Shown: one piece after another, positions 1 to 5,305 of the stretch | Layout: every line of letters starts with the position of its first letter | Position numbering within the stretch: the first letter of the stretch is position 1 | Source: UBA7937 sp034419095 | GTDB taxonomy: Bacteria; Chloroflexota; Anaerolineae; UBA7937 | Length of the DNA stretch: 7,894 nucleotides | Assembly: GCA_034419095.1 (NCBI GenBank) | Contig: DAOULQ010000038.1 | Span: 1 to 7,894, forward strand | Direction: 5' to 3' | Program-made: the position numbers and the translations under genes | Notes under the pieces: model-generated | Database searches by the model: none | What the model saw: only the letters and a program-made list of their open reading frames with translations | What the model was told of the DNA's origin: nothing

Positions 1-727
1 AGGTTAGATACTCATGGGTGGCCACCGTCTCTGTGGGAGGCATAGGCGAAAGTTCCTCATTCCCCAAGACGATGCAAGAGAACTCCAGGCCATTCAGTTT
101 CTCTTCTATGAGGGCTGAGTTGTCCCATTCGAAGGCTGCCTCCAGAGCCCGGCCGATATCTTCCTCCTTCTCTACCACCGACACGCCGATGCTTGAGCCC
201 TCTCGGCTGGGTTTGACCACGCAGGGGAGACCGATCTCCTCGATGACCTCTTTTTGCGTTCCTTGTGGGTCTCGCTCCCAATTGGTCTCTTGGATCACCA
301 TCTCATGGGCCACTTCAAGATGGGAGGCTTTGAGCACCCGGTGAGCCACGGGTTTGTCCATACAGAGGGCCGAGGCCAGGACCCCAGAGCCGGTGTAGGG
401 TATCCCCAAGAGTTCGAGGAGCCCTTGGATACAGCCATCATCGCCATATTTGCCATGAAGGGCGATAAAAGCGAAATCGAGGAGTTTTTTGAGTTCTTCG
501 TAGGCGATGCGTTTCGCTTCCTTCTCCAGTCGAGCGATGATGTCGGAAGTGGTGTTCTGAACGATGAGTTTCTTGGGAAGTTCCCAGAACCTATTCTCTG
601 TGTCCACGAAGATGGGGATGGGGACGTACTTTTGGCGATCTAGGTGCATATAGACCTGTCGCCCACTGGCCAGCGAGGCCTCCCGTTCTGAGGAGGATCC
701 TCCAAATAGCACTCCCACCCGCGTCAT
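1..727 (-). CDS. ddl: D-alanine--D-alanine ligase, 5' part (runs off the window)
   Basis: Cytoplasmic ATP-grasp enzyme joining two D-alanines for the peptidoglycan pentapeptide. The visible 242 residues begin at ATG 725-727 and stay open to the left edge; the family is usually about 300-370 residues, so roughly the last third is missing. Seen: LFGGSSSEREASL at 7-19, where E14 matches the substrate-binding Glu15 of E. coli DdlB; HGKYGDDGCIQG at 91-102; YTGSGVLASALCMDK at 111-125; and the ATP-grasp segment VKPSREGSSIGV at 171-182, with K172 and S178 matching Lys144 and Ser150 of DdlB. The N-terminal and central domains have their key residues, so the gene looks intact as far as it goes. It is divergent from the small membrane-protein gene, with its own promoter about 35 bases upstream. 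The ribosome site is weak (AGAG about 6 bases before ATG). Function is confident; the exact start is likely. Confidence 0.95.
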   Translation of the reverse strand, partial: MTRVGVLFGGSSSEREASLASGRQVYMHLDRQKYVPIPIFVDTENRFWELPKKLIVQNTTSDIIARLEKEAKRIAYEELKKLLDFAFIALHGKYGDDGCIQGLLELLGIPYTGSGVLASALCMDKPVAHRVLKASHLEVAHEMVIQETNWERDPQGTQKEVIEEIGLPCVVKPSREGSSIGVSVVEKEEDIGRALEAAFEWDNSALIEEKLNGLEFSCIVLGNEELSPMPPTETVATHEYLT

Positions 728-749
728 GGTACTCTCTTAACCCTCAACC

Positions 750-778
750 TTGTTGAACTATATTCTAGCAATTATACT
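750..778 (+). promoter_or_regulatory. Sigma70-type promoter for the small membrane-protein gene
   Basis: -35 TTGTTG (750-755), 17-bp spacer, -10 TATACT (773-778, 5 of 6 to consensus). The predicted start near 785 gives about 63 nt of leader before ATG 848. The -35 is poor (3 of 6), so the promoter may be weak or activator-dependent. It is interleaved with the ddl promoter on the other strand. Confidence 0.4.
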
Positions 779-790
779 CTCAATAGGCAA
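762..790 (-). promoter_or_regulatory. Sigma70-type promoter for ddl
   Basis: Read on the minus strand: -35 TTGCCT (plus positions 785-790), a 17-bp spacer and -10 TAGAAT (762-767). Transcription would begin near 755, leaving about 28 nt before the ddl ATG. The -10 matches consensus at 5 of 6 bases and the -35 at 4 of 6. It overlaps the opposing promoter at 750-778, so the two polymerases would compete. Inferred from sequence only. Confidence 0.5.
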
Positions 791-847
791 GGTTGCGCCA
801 TGGGGGCCAGGGCGTTAGAATCTTTATGGCATCATTGGGGGGATATT

Positions 848-1036
848 ATGAGTACCATTAGGCTCATAGGTTTGCTTCTCCTTATAGGGGGCATCGCCCT
901 TCTTCTCATATCAGTGAGCGCGGATATGATGGGGTTGGGGCGTGACCCAGGGTTCGGCTACCAACAGATAGGGGGTACCCTGGTGGGGGCAGTGGCAGCC
1001 ATAATTGGCGGGCTTCTCTACCGAAGGGGCTCTTAA
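848..1036 (+). CDS. Small two-helix membrane protein of unknown function
   Basis: A 62-residue protein I do not recognise. ATG 848 is chosen over an in-frame ATG at 800 because GGGGGGAT lies about 5 bases before it and because the 16 residues upstream are not protein-like. Two hydrophobic stretches (about 5-25, rich in Leu/Ile/Gly, and about 38-57, rich in Gly/Ala/Ile) flank a short polar loop containing GRDPGFGYQQ; the tail ends YRRGS. This predicts a helical hairpin in the cytoplasmic membrane, with the positive tail suggesting a cytoplasmic C-terminus. No catalytic motif is visible. It is transcribed away from ddl and followed by a weak and then a better terminator, so it is probably monocistronic. 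Similar short proteins with a Gly-Phe-Gly loop are common as hypotheticals; the coding call is fairly good and the function is unknown. Confidence 0.65.
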   Translation: MSTIRLIGLLLLIGGIALLLISVSADMMGLGRDPGFGYQQIGGTLVGAVAAIIGGLLYRRGS

Positions 1037-1048
1037 AGGGCTGTTTTT
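1028..1048 (+). terminator. Weak terminator at the end of the small membrane-protein gene
   Basis: GCTCT (1029-1033) can pair with AGGGC (1037-1041) around a TAA loop that contains the stop codon, followed by TG and five T (1044-1048). The stem is only five pairs with one G-U, extendable by another G-U, so it is a marginal call. Confidence 0.3.
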
Positions 1049-1239
1049 CATGATCTGCCTGTCCGAGGAGGACTCTTGAGGTTTCAAGGCGAGGGCATGA
1101 GCGGGCTAGGGGGCTATCCAACAAGGGCGGCCCGAGGTGCCACCCGGACTGGAGAAGAAAGAATATCCTGGCCCTCCTGAAGACCGCAGAAAGGGCAGGG
1201 ACCGCCACTAGATGGGGGGTGGAAAGGAGCGATTTTCAA
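1049..1239. other. Intergenic stretch without a recognisable gene
   Basis: No frame on either strand gives a convincing protein. Short reading frames exist but lack family motifs and good ribosome sites. On the + strand the RNA could fold locally: CTTGA/TCAAG (1075-1088) around GGTT; GGCGG+CCC (1126-1133) with GGG+A+CCGCC (1198-1206), one bulged A; and GCCCT/AGGGC (1171-1175 with 1192-1196). It leads into the intrinsic terminator at 1240-1272, so it may be a 3' untranslated region or a small RNA. It does not match RNase P RNA, tmRNA, SRP RNA or 6S RNA landmarks that I know. The sequence from the terminator up to the transposase remnant (1273-1394) also shows nothing I can support. Confidence 0.35.
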
Positions 1240-1272
1240 GGGCTATCGGATAGCGATGGCCCTTTTCCTTTT
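1240..1272 (+). terminator. Intrinsic terminator
   Basis: GGGCTATCG (1240-1248) pairs with CGATGGCCC (1254-1262) over nine pairs including one G-U, with a GATAG loop, followed by TTTTCCTTTT. The minus-strand equivalent has no T-run, so it works rightward. It would end transcripts from the small membrane-protein gene, or from an RNA encoded in 1049-1239, before the transposase remnant. Confidence 0.65.
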
Positions 1273-1394
1273 CGACCGCCGAAGTTTGCTAGGAGGAGAA
1301 GGGCTATTATACAATAGAAGATGTGATCTCGTTCAGAAAGATGTGAGACGGTTGCAAGGATAGGCAAAAGGGGCCATCCTTCTCCCACAGGGAT

Positions 1395-1583
1395 CCTTTA
1401 GGATACGAGCTCTGCGATGGAGAATTGGAGATTGATCGCCTCAACCGGACCCTTCAAGAATGGGAATGGACCTACAACCATTTCCGCCCCCACCAGGCCC
1501 TGGACTGGAGGACCCCAATGGAGTATATTAGTGAGTGCCACCCAGATGTGGCTTCAACAGGCCATCTGTCTCATATGTACTGA
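1395..1583 (+). pseudogene. Remnant of an IS481/IS3-type transposase (C-terminal end only)
   Basis: In the frame ending at TGA 1581-1583 the translation includes CDGELEIDRLNRTL, then WTYNHFRPHQALDWRTP and MEYISECHPD. 'YN..RPHQAL...TP.E' is the hallmark of the C-terminal end of the DDE/integrase-core transposases of IS481 and related IS3-like elements. In that family it follows the catalytic Glu. Upstream in the same frame the sequence stops matching near 1395 and meets TGA at 1344-1346. No start codon with a ribosome site and no catalytic domain are present in any frame, so about 60 codons survive of a gene normally over 300. A TGA in SHMY*TSTSP may have replaced a Trp codon, since the frame then runs only to TGA 1599. 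The other end of the element and its terminal repeats are not recognisable. Confidence 0.75.
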
Positions 1584-1597
1584 ACGAGTACAAGCCC

Positions 1598-1626
1598 TTG
1601 ACAATAATTTCTTGGTAGAATATAAT
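1598..1626 (+). promoter_or_regulatory. Perfect consensus sigma70 promoter before the S1 operon
   Basis: TTGACA (1598-1603), exactly 17 bp, then TATAAT (1621-1626): both hexamers and the spacing are ideal. Predicted start is near 1633, giving a leader of about 230 nt before the S1-domain gene at 1866. It sits 15 bp beyond the transposase stop, so it may have come in with, or lie at the edge of, the old insertion sequence. Confidence 0.85.
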
Positions 1627-1642
1627 GGCAGGTGTATAGGTC

Positions 1643-1684
1643 TATCTCCTAGCGCGAGGCACGTGCCTCTTGCTAATGGAGGTG
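1643..1684 (+). promoter_or_regulatory. Long leader hairpin / palindrome at the 5' end of the S1 transcript
   Basis: Centred on the perfect palindrome GAGGCAC/GTGCCTC (1656-1669). Beyond a 2x2 internal loop the arms continue as TAGC/GCTA (1650-1653, 1672-1675) and, past a bulged AT, as CTCC/GGAG (1646-1649, 1678-1681), with weak pairs further out. This makes about 18 pairs beginning about 10 nt from the predicted RNA start. As RNA it would be a strong hairpin sequestering the GGAGG before the short reading frame at 1691. As DNA the imperfect 24-bp palindrome (1651-1674) could equally be an operator just downstream of the promoter. Confidence 0.6.
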
Positions 1685-1690
1685 TGTAGG

Positions 1691-1711
1691 ATGGGCGATC
1701 GCTCCTCTTAA
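1691..1711 (+). CDS. Possible six-codon leader peptide
   Basis: ATG at 1691 encodes MGDRSS and stops at TAA 1709-1711. It has an excellent ribosome site, GGAGG (1678-1682), eight bases upstream, and that site lies in the right arm of the hairpin at 1643-1684. Its stop is 16 bases before the next stem (from 1727), a position where a ribosome could influence downstream folding. The residues show no run of one amino acid, apart from two Ser. So short a frame can occur by chance; coding is speculative. Confidence 0.25.
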   Translation: MGDRSS

Positions 1712-1726
1712 GGGGTCTATTTGGCT

Positions 1727-1843
1727 CCTGAGGGTGATGGCCGGCGGCGGCAAGAGTCATTGCCCTTTACGATTCTCCTCAGGCGAGAGGTATCAGGGTC
1801 TCGGCGGCTGCCCTGGGGGTCGGGGGAAAGACCGAGATTTTTT
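1727..1843 (+). promoter_or_regulatory. Attenuator-like folded leader with terminator hairpin before the S1 gene
   Basis: CCTGAGG (1727-1733) pairs exactly with CCTCAGG (1777-1783). Inside it, GTGATG (1734-1739) pairs with CATTGC/C (1758-1763). Then TCTCGG (1799-1804) pairs with CCGAGA (1832-1837), directly followed by six T (1838-1843), the form of an intrinsic terminator, though its 27-nt loop is long and needs an inner hairpin (CCC 1811-1813 with GGG 1817-1819). CGAGA (1784-1788) can pair with TCTCG (1799-1803) instead, which would act as an antiterminator. The T-run ends 22 bases before the S1 start. Whether the signal is a protein, a translating ribosome or a ligand cannot be told, and I do not recognise a known leader family. 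Confidence 0.45.
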
Positions 1844-1865
1844 GGTGTTTTGGGGGAGATTAAGC

Positions 1866-2789
1866 ATGGAGGATTTGACAGCCTCGGGAGAGGAGAATCT
1901 CGACGAAGACTACTGGAGATCGCTTCTGGAAGATGCGGAGCAGGTGGAGTCCTTGGGGGAGGAAGTTGTAGAGGAGGCGGAGACCTTTCAGGGAGTGGAC
2001 GAGGAGGCTTGGCGAGCCGCTGAGGAGAGCCTCTCTAAGGGAGAGGTCCTGGAACTTCAAGTGAAGGGGTGCAATCGTGGAGGGCTCCTGGTGGATTGGA
2101 AGGGGATCACGGGCTTCGTCCCCGTTTCCCATCTAGATGGTCTCCCCAGCGGCCTAAGCGAGGAAGAGTTGCGCGAGAAGTTGGCTCTTTGTATAGGCCA
2201 AACTCTTAGGCTCAAGATCATCGAGGTAGAGCCCGAGAGAGGACGCCTCGTCCTCTCTCAAAGGGCGCTGGGATGGAGTGAGGACCCTCAGGGGCTTCTG
2301 GAGAGCCTCACCCCAGGAGAGGTACGACGGGGTCAGGTGACCAGGCTATGCGATTTCGGTGCCTTCGTGGATCTGGGTGGCTTCGATGGGCTGCTTCATA
2401 TCTCCGAGCTCTCTTGGTGCCACGTGGAGCATCCTAGAGAGGTTTTGGAGGTAGGCCAGGAGACAGATGTCTATATCCTTGATGTGGACAGGGAGCGTAA
2501 GAGGGTGGCCCTATCTCTCAAGCGTCTAGAGCCGGATCCTTGGTCCCTTGCTGCTGAGAAGTACGAGGTGGGCCAGGTTGTGGAAGGGACCGTAACTAAT
2601 GTGGTCGATTTTGGTGCCTTTGTGCGTGTTGAGGAGGGATTAGAGGGCCTGATTCACATCTCTGAGTTGGCAGAAGGGAACTTCTTGCATCCTCATAACG
2701 TGGTCCAAGAAGGGGAAGTGGTGAAGGCCCGTATCTTAAACATCGATCCCGCTCAGAGACGGATGGGCCTTAGCCTGAGACAAGTATAG
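1866..2789 (+). CDS. rpsA: S1-domain RNA-binding protein, bS1-like
   Basis: 307 residues, probably the bacterial ribosomal protein S1 homologue that helps the 30S subunit hold mRNA. An acidic N-terminal region (1-56, many Glu/Asp) precedes three S1 OB-folds at about 57-134, 151-221 and 234-306. Domain 1 has the RGGLLVDWKGITGFVPVSHL pattern of S1 repeat 2. Domain 2 has GAFVDLGGFDGLLHISELSW followed by VEHP. Domain 3 has FGAFVRVEEGLEGLIHISEL. The linker KRLEPDPW is the usual junction of repeats 3 and 4 in bS1. E. coli S1 has six repeats, so this is a short form, as in many non-proteobacteria. ATG 1866 is chosen because GGGGGAG lies about 8 bases upstream; the open frame reaches back to 1734, but those 44 codons read through the structured leader and are not protein-like. 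A general S1-domain regulator is the alternative. First gene of the operon; rpsU follows. Confidence 0.85.
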   Translation: MEDLTASGEENLDEDYWRSLLEDAEQVESLGEEVVEEAETFQGVDEEAWRAAEESLSKGEVLELQVKGCNRGGLLVDWKGITGFVPVSHLDGLPSGLSEEELREKLALCIGQTLRLKIIEVEPERGRLVLSQRALGWSEDPQGLLESLTPGEVRRGQVTRLCDFGAFVDLGGFDGLLHISELSWCHVEHPREVLEVGQETDVYILDVDRERKRVALSLKRLEPDPWSLAAEKYEVGQVVEGTVTNVVDFGAFVRVEEGLEGLIHISELAEGNFLHPHNVVQEGEVVKARILNIDPAQRRMGLSLRQV

Positions 2790-2818
2790 ATCTTATTTGG
2801 AAGGAGGTGAGGTATGTA

Positions 2819-3022
2819 GTGGCCACAGTGACTTTGAGACCTGGCGAATCGCAAGAGGAACTCTTGAAGCGGTTCCGGAGGGAAGTGGCACAGTCGAGGA
2901 TCCTCAGCACTTGTCGCGAAAAGAGATGGTTTGTCTCCAAAGGTGAGTTGCGCCGCAGGGAGCGGAAACGCGCTCTCCGCAAGATGAGGAAGAGGCAAAG
3001 GCAACTAGAAAGGCGTATGTAG
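2819..3022 (+). CDS. rpsU: Small-subunit ribosomal protein bS21
   Basis: 67 residues from GTG 2819: an N-terminal beta-like stretch ATVTLRPGESQEELLKRFRR, then a strongly basic helical tail with the family signature SKGELRRRERKRALRKMRKR, ending in RRM. bS21 sits near the 3' end of 16S rRNA, at the anti-Shine-Dalgarno helix, and is needed for natural mRNA binding. The start is a choice: the frame also has GTG at 2807, but that codon overlaps the perfect AAGGAGG at 2801-2807. GTG 2819 has an 11-base spacer, slightly long, and gives the usual bS21 N-terminus. The gene follows the S1 gene after a short gap and is presumably co-transcribed with it. Identity is confident; the start is less so. Confidence 0.9.
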   Translation: MATVTLRPGESQEELLKRFRREVAQSRILSTCREKRWFVSKGELRRRERKRALRKMRKRQRQLERRM

Positions 3023-3026
3023 TAGC

Positions 3027-3050
3027 AAGAGGCCGGGTTTCTGGTCTTTT
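3027..3050 (+). terminator. Weak hairpin between rpsU and ftsK
   Basis: AAGAGGCCGG (3027-3036) can pair with CTGGTCTTTT (3041-3050) over ten pairs with three G-U, around a GTTT loop. The T residues lie within the stem and no free T-run follows, so it may act as a partial terminator that lowers ftsK transcription relative to the ribosomal genes, or as an mRNA-end stabiliser. Confidence 0.3.
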
Positions 3051-3090
3051 GCCAGCATGGTGCTTTTTCAGAGGGATACTTTACGTAGAT

Positions 3091-5289
3091 ATGGCTCGGA
3101 AACGCTCTCCAAGGCGACCCCGACGGAAGCCCCCAAAGACCAATCGTTTTTGGCGTCGGGAGATGGTAGGGCTTGTAGCCATAGCCGTTGGGGTATTCGG
3201 CGTTCTCAGTTTACCCTCTTTTGACGGAGGAGGTCCGATAGGCGACAGATGGGCTCTTCTTCTACGCCGAGCCTTCGGTTGGGGGGCTTACCTCGCCAGC
3301 GGGGGGCTCATAGCGGGAGGGTTTTTCCTTTTCTTACGCCGTAGGGAGTGGTGGAGACAGCAAAAAGAACGGATCTGGGGTGTAGCCATTCTCTTCTTAG
3401 CCTTCTTGGGCTTGGTCCATCTTCTCTCTCCTGCCCTCGATCCCTGGGCTTTGGCTAGGGAGGGAGGCGGAGGGGGCTATTTGGGTTGGGCTATAAGTAC
3501 GGCTTTTGCTCTTGCTTTGGGAAGGTTGGGGAGCGGCTTAGCCCTTCTCATCGTAGGAGGGGTGGGGTTGTTCCTCATCGCTCAGGTAAAGGCTGAGGAG
3601 GTGAGACGAGGAATCCGGATAGTCGCTCAAACCCTCTCCTCTCTCTTGCGACGGGAGGTCGCCCCTCGCCTTAAGAAGCCCGAGGCCCGGCCGAAGGAGA
3701 GGCCCTCTGCCCCTCCCAAAATCCCGCGGCCTGCGTTCGGCATCCTGAGGATGCCTCAGCATCCGAAGGAAGCGAAGCCCGAGGGTGTTCCCGTACAAAC
3801 CACACTCCCACTCGAAAAAGCCCCCCCACCAAGACCTAAAGACAGAAGGCTCCCTCCTCTCGATCTTCTGAAGGAGAGCCCATATCCCGGCGCCAGCGAG
3901 GCGGATGTGGAGCGAAAAGCCTATATCATCGAGGAGACTTTGGCTAGTTTTGGGGTGCCCGCCAAGGTGGTATCCACAAGTCAGGGCCCTACCGTCACCC
4001 AGTTCGGCGTGGAGCCGGGATATATAGACGGGCGTGGGGAGGGGGAGAGGCAGAGGAAAGTCAGGGTCAGCAAGATCACCTCCTTAAACAAAGATTTGGC
4101 CTTGGCTTTAGCCAGCGCACCTATACGGATCGAAGCCCCCGTTCCTGGTCGTTCGGTGGTAGGGATCGAGGTGCCGAATAGTGAGGTTTCGCTGGTGGCC
4201 CTGCGGGGGGTGATGGAATCGGAGGCTTTCCAGAAAGCAAAGGAGGGTTCCTCTTTGACCATCGCCCTGGGTCGGGATGTCTCCGGCCAGCCAGTGATCG
4301 GCGATTTGGCTCTCATGCCCCATCTTCTCATCGCCGGGGCCACTGGTTCGGGAAAGAGCGTCTGCCTTAGTTCCATCCTCACCTGTCTCCTCTTGCAGAG
4401 CTCTCCTTCTCGACTAAGATTCCTTCTCGTTGATCCCAAGATGGTGGAACTGGTTCATTTCAACGGCTTGCCCCATCTGGCCAAGACCGTGGTTAGAGAG
4501 GTCCAAGAGGCGTGCTTCGCCTTGCGTGGGGTGATGAAGGAGATGGACAGACGATATCGAGAGTTCGCTAAAGCAGGCATTCGCAACATCGAGCATTATA
4601 ACTCCTTGTGTGAGAAACGAGGCGAAGAGCCTCTGCCTTACATCGTGGTGGCCATCGACGAGTTGGCCGATCTGATGATGGTGGCTCCCGATGAGATCGA
4701 ACGTCTCATCTGCCGGCTGGCTCAACTCTCCCGAGCCACGGGGATCCATCTCATCATCGCTACTCAGCGCCCCTCAGTGGATGTGGTTACCGGCCTCATC
4801 AAGGCCAACTTCCCGGCCCGCATATGTTTTGCTGTCTCCTCCCAGGTAGATTCCCGAGTGGTTCTCGATACCGCCGGAGCGGAGACCCTTTTGGGGCGAG
4901 GCGATATGCTCTATATGGCTCCCGATTCATCGAGCCTGGTGCGGCTTCAGGGCTGCCTCGTCTCCGATGGGGAGATCGCCAAGGTAGTCGCTTTTTGGCA
5001 GCGGGAAGTCGGCCTCTCTGCTGAGCAGGAGGTCATCCCGGAAGTTGAAGGGGAGGGAGAAGTAGAAGGGGAGGAGCAAGGGTATGATGATCTCTTCGAG
5101 GAGGCTAAAGACCTGGTGATGCGGCATGAGCGGGCCTCGGCTTCCTTCTTGCAGCGACGCCTGAGGATCGGATACCCGCGGGCAGCGCGCCTCATAGAGC
5201 AATTGGAGAGGGCAGGCATCGTGGGACCCATGGAATCGGGTGGCCGGTCTCGCGAGGTGCTCAAAAGGGAATCGCCAAAGGATATATAG
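3091..5289 (+). CDS. ftsK: DNA translocase FtsK/SpoIIIE
   Basis: 732 residues from ATG 3091. FtsK is a septum-anchored hexameric ATPase that pumps DNA to clear the chromosome terminus before cell division. Seen in order: a very basic N-terminus (1-24); hydrophobic segments at about 25-42, 62-82, 94-112 and 130-173 (four or five membrane spans); a Pro/Lys-rich linker (about 190-265); the alpha domain (about 278-400); the RecA-like motor with Walker A GATGSGKS at 416-423 and Walker B IVVAIDELADL at 518-528; and a C-terminal winged-helix gamma domain (about 668-715, with RIGYPRAARLIEQLE) that reads KOPS-type sites in other species. An acidic Glu/Gly linker (about 653-667) precedes the gamma domain. 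The frame extends back to TTG 3049, but those 14 codons are unconvincing; the ribosome site before 3091 (GAGGG, about 14 bases away) is weak. The linker is shorter than in E. coli, as in SpoIIIE-size proteins. Confidence 0.95.
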   Translation: MARKRSPRRPRRKPPKTNRFWRREMVGLVAIAVGVFGVLSLPSFDGGGPIGDRWALLLRRAFGWGAYLASGGLIAGGFFLFLRRREWWRQQKERIWGVAILFLAFLGLVHLLSPALDPWALAREGGGGGYLGWAISTAFALALGRLGSGLALLIVGGVGLFLIAQVKAEEVRRGIRIVAQTLSSLLRREVAPRLKKPEARPKERPSAPPKIPRPAFGILRMPQHPKEAKPEGVPVQTTLPLEKAPPPRPKDRRLPPLDLLKESPYPGASEADVERKAYIIEETLASFGVPAKVVSTSQGPTVTQFGVEPGYIDGRGEGERQRKVRVSKITSLNKDLALALASAPIRIEAPVPGRSVVGIEVPNSEVSLVALRGVMESEAFQKAKEGSSLTIALGRDVSGQPVIGDLALMPHLLIAGATGSGKSVCLSSILTCLLLQSSPSRLRFLLVDPKMVELVHFNGLPHLAKTVVREVQEACFALRGVMKEMDRRYREFAKAGIRNIEHYNSLCEKRGEEPLPYIVVAIDELADLMMVAPDEIERLICRLAQLSRATGIHLIIATQRPSVDVVTGLIKANFPARICFAVSSQVDSRVVLDTAGAETLLGRGDMLYMAPDSSSLVRLQGCLVSDGEIAKVVAFWQREVGLSAEQEVIPEVEGEGEVEGEEQGYDDLFEEAKDLVMRHERASASFLQRRLRIGYPRAARLIEQLERAGIVGPMESGGRSREVLKRESPKDI

Positions 5290-5305
5290 TCAGAAAAGGT
5301 GCTGT

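Larger units (their letters stand above)
745..795. repeat. 8-bp inverted repeat flanking the divergent promoters
   Basis: CAACCTTG at 745-752 and its exact reverse complement CAAGGTTG at 788-795 are separated by 35 bp. The arms bracket the -10 elements of both divergent promoters and overlap both -35 elements. This arrangement would suit two half-sites of a regulator acting on both genes, but an 8-bp repeat can also arise by chance. Confidence 0.4.

Noticed and set aside
1131..1145. Minus strand reads GGGTGGCACCTCGGG, like the T-box GGGTGGNACCGCGG element
   Set aside because: No T-run terminator follows on the minus strand, no specifier stem was seen, and the next minus-strand gene is ddl, not an aminoacyl-tRNA or amino-acid gene.
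906..1208. 100-codon open frame on the minus strand
   Set aside because: It overlaps the better-supported small membrane-protein gene, is rich in Pro/Leu/Arg as expected of a GC-rich shadow frame, and has no ribosome site or family motif.
1110..1210. Minus-strand CPFCG (possible zinc ribbon of a transposase)
   Set aside because: Only one Cys pair, the frame stops soon afterwards (VALVG-type end) and nothing else matches a zinc-ribbon transposase.
1195..1210. GGGACCGCCACT, reminiscent of a cobalamin riboswitch core
   Set aside because: The other conserved boxes (such as AGTCAGGA.ACCTGCC) are absent and no cobalamin-related gene lies downstream.
1285..1313. Possible promoter TTTGCT-17-TATACA, and TATAAT on the opposite strand at 1306-1311
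   Set aside because: The -35 elements are poor on both strands and neither leads to a supported gene.
1417..1689. 90-codon + frame across the transposase remnant
   Set aside because: The transposase signature is in a different frame; this frame runs through its stop and the promoter and has no family similarity that I can see.
1734..1865. Longer start for the S1 protein at GTG/ATG 1734-1737
   Set aside because: These 44 codons lie in the folded leader, are Gly/Arg-rich and unlike S1 N-termini, and 1866 has a better ribosome site.
3981..4439. 152-codon minus-strand frame inside ftsK, and several similar frames
   Set aside because: Shadow frames opposite a strongly conserved gene, with no motif or ribosome site.
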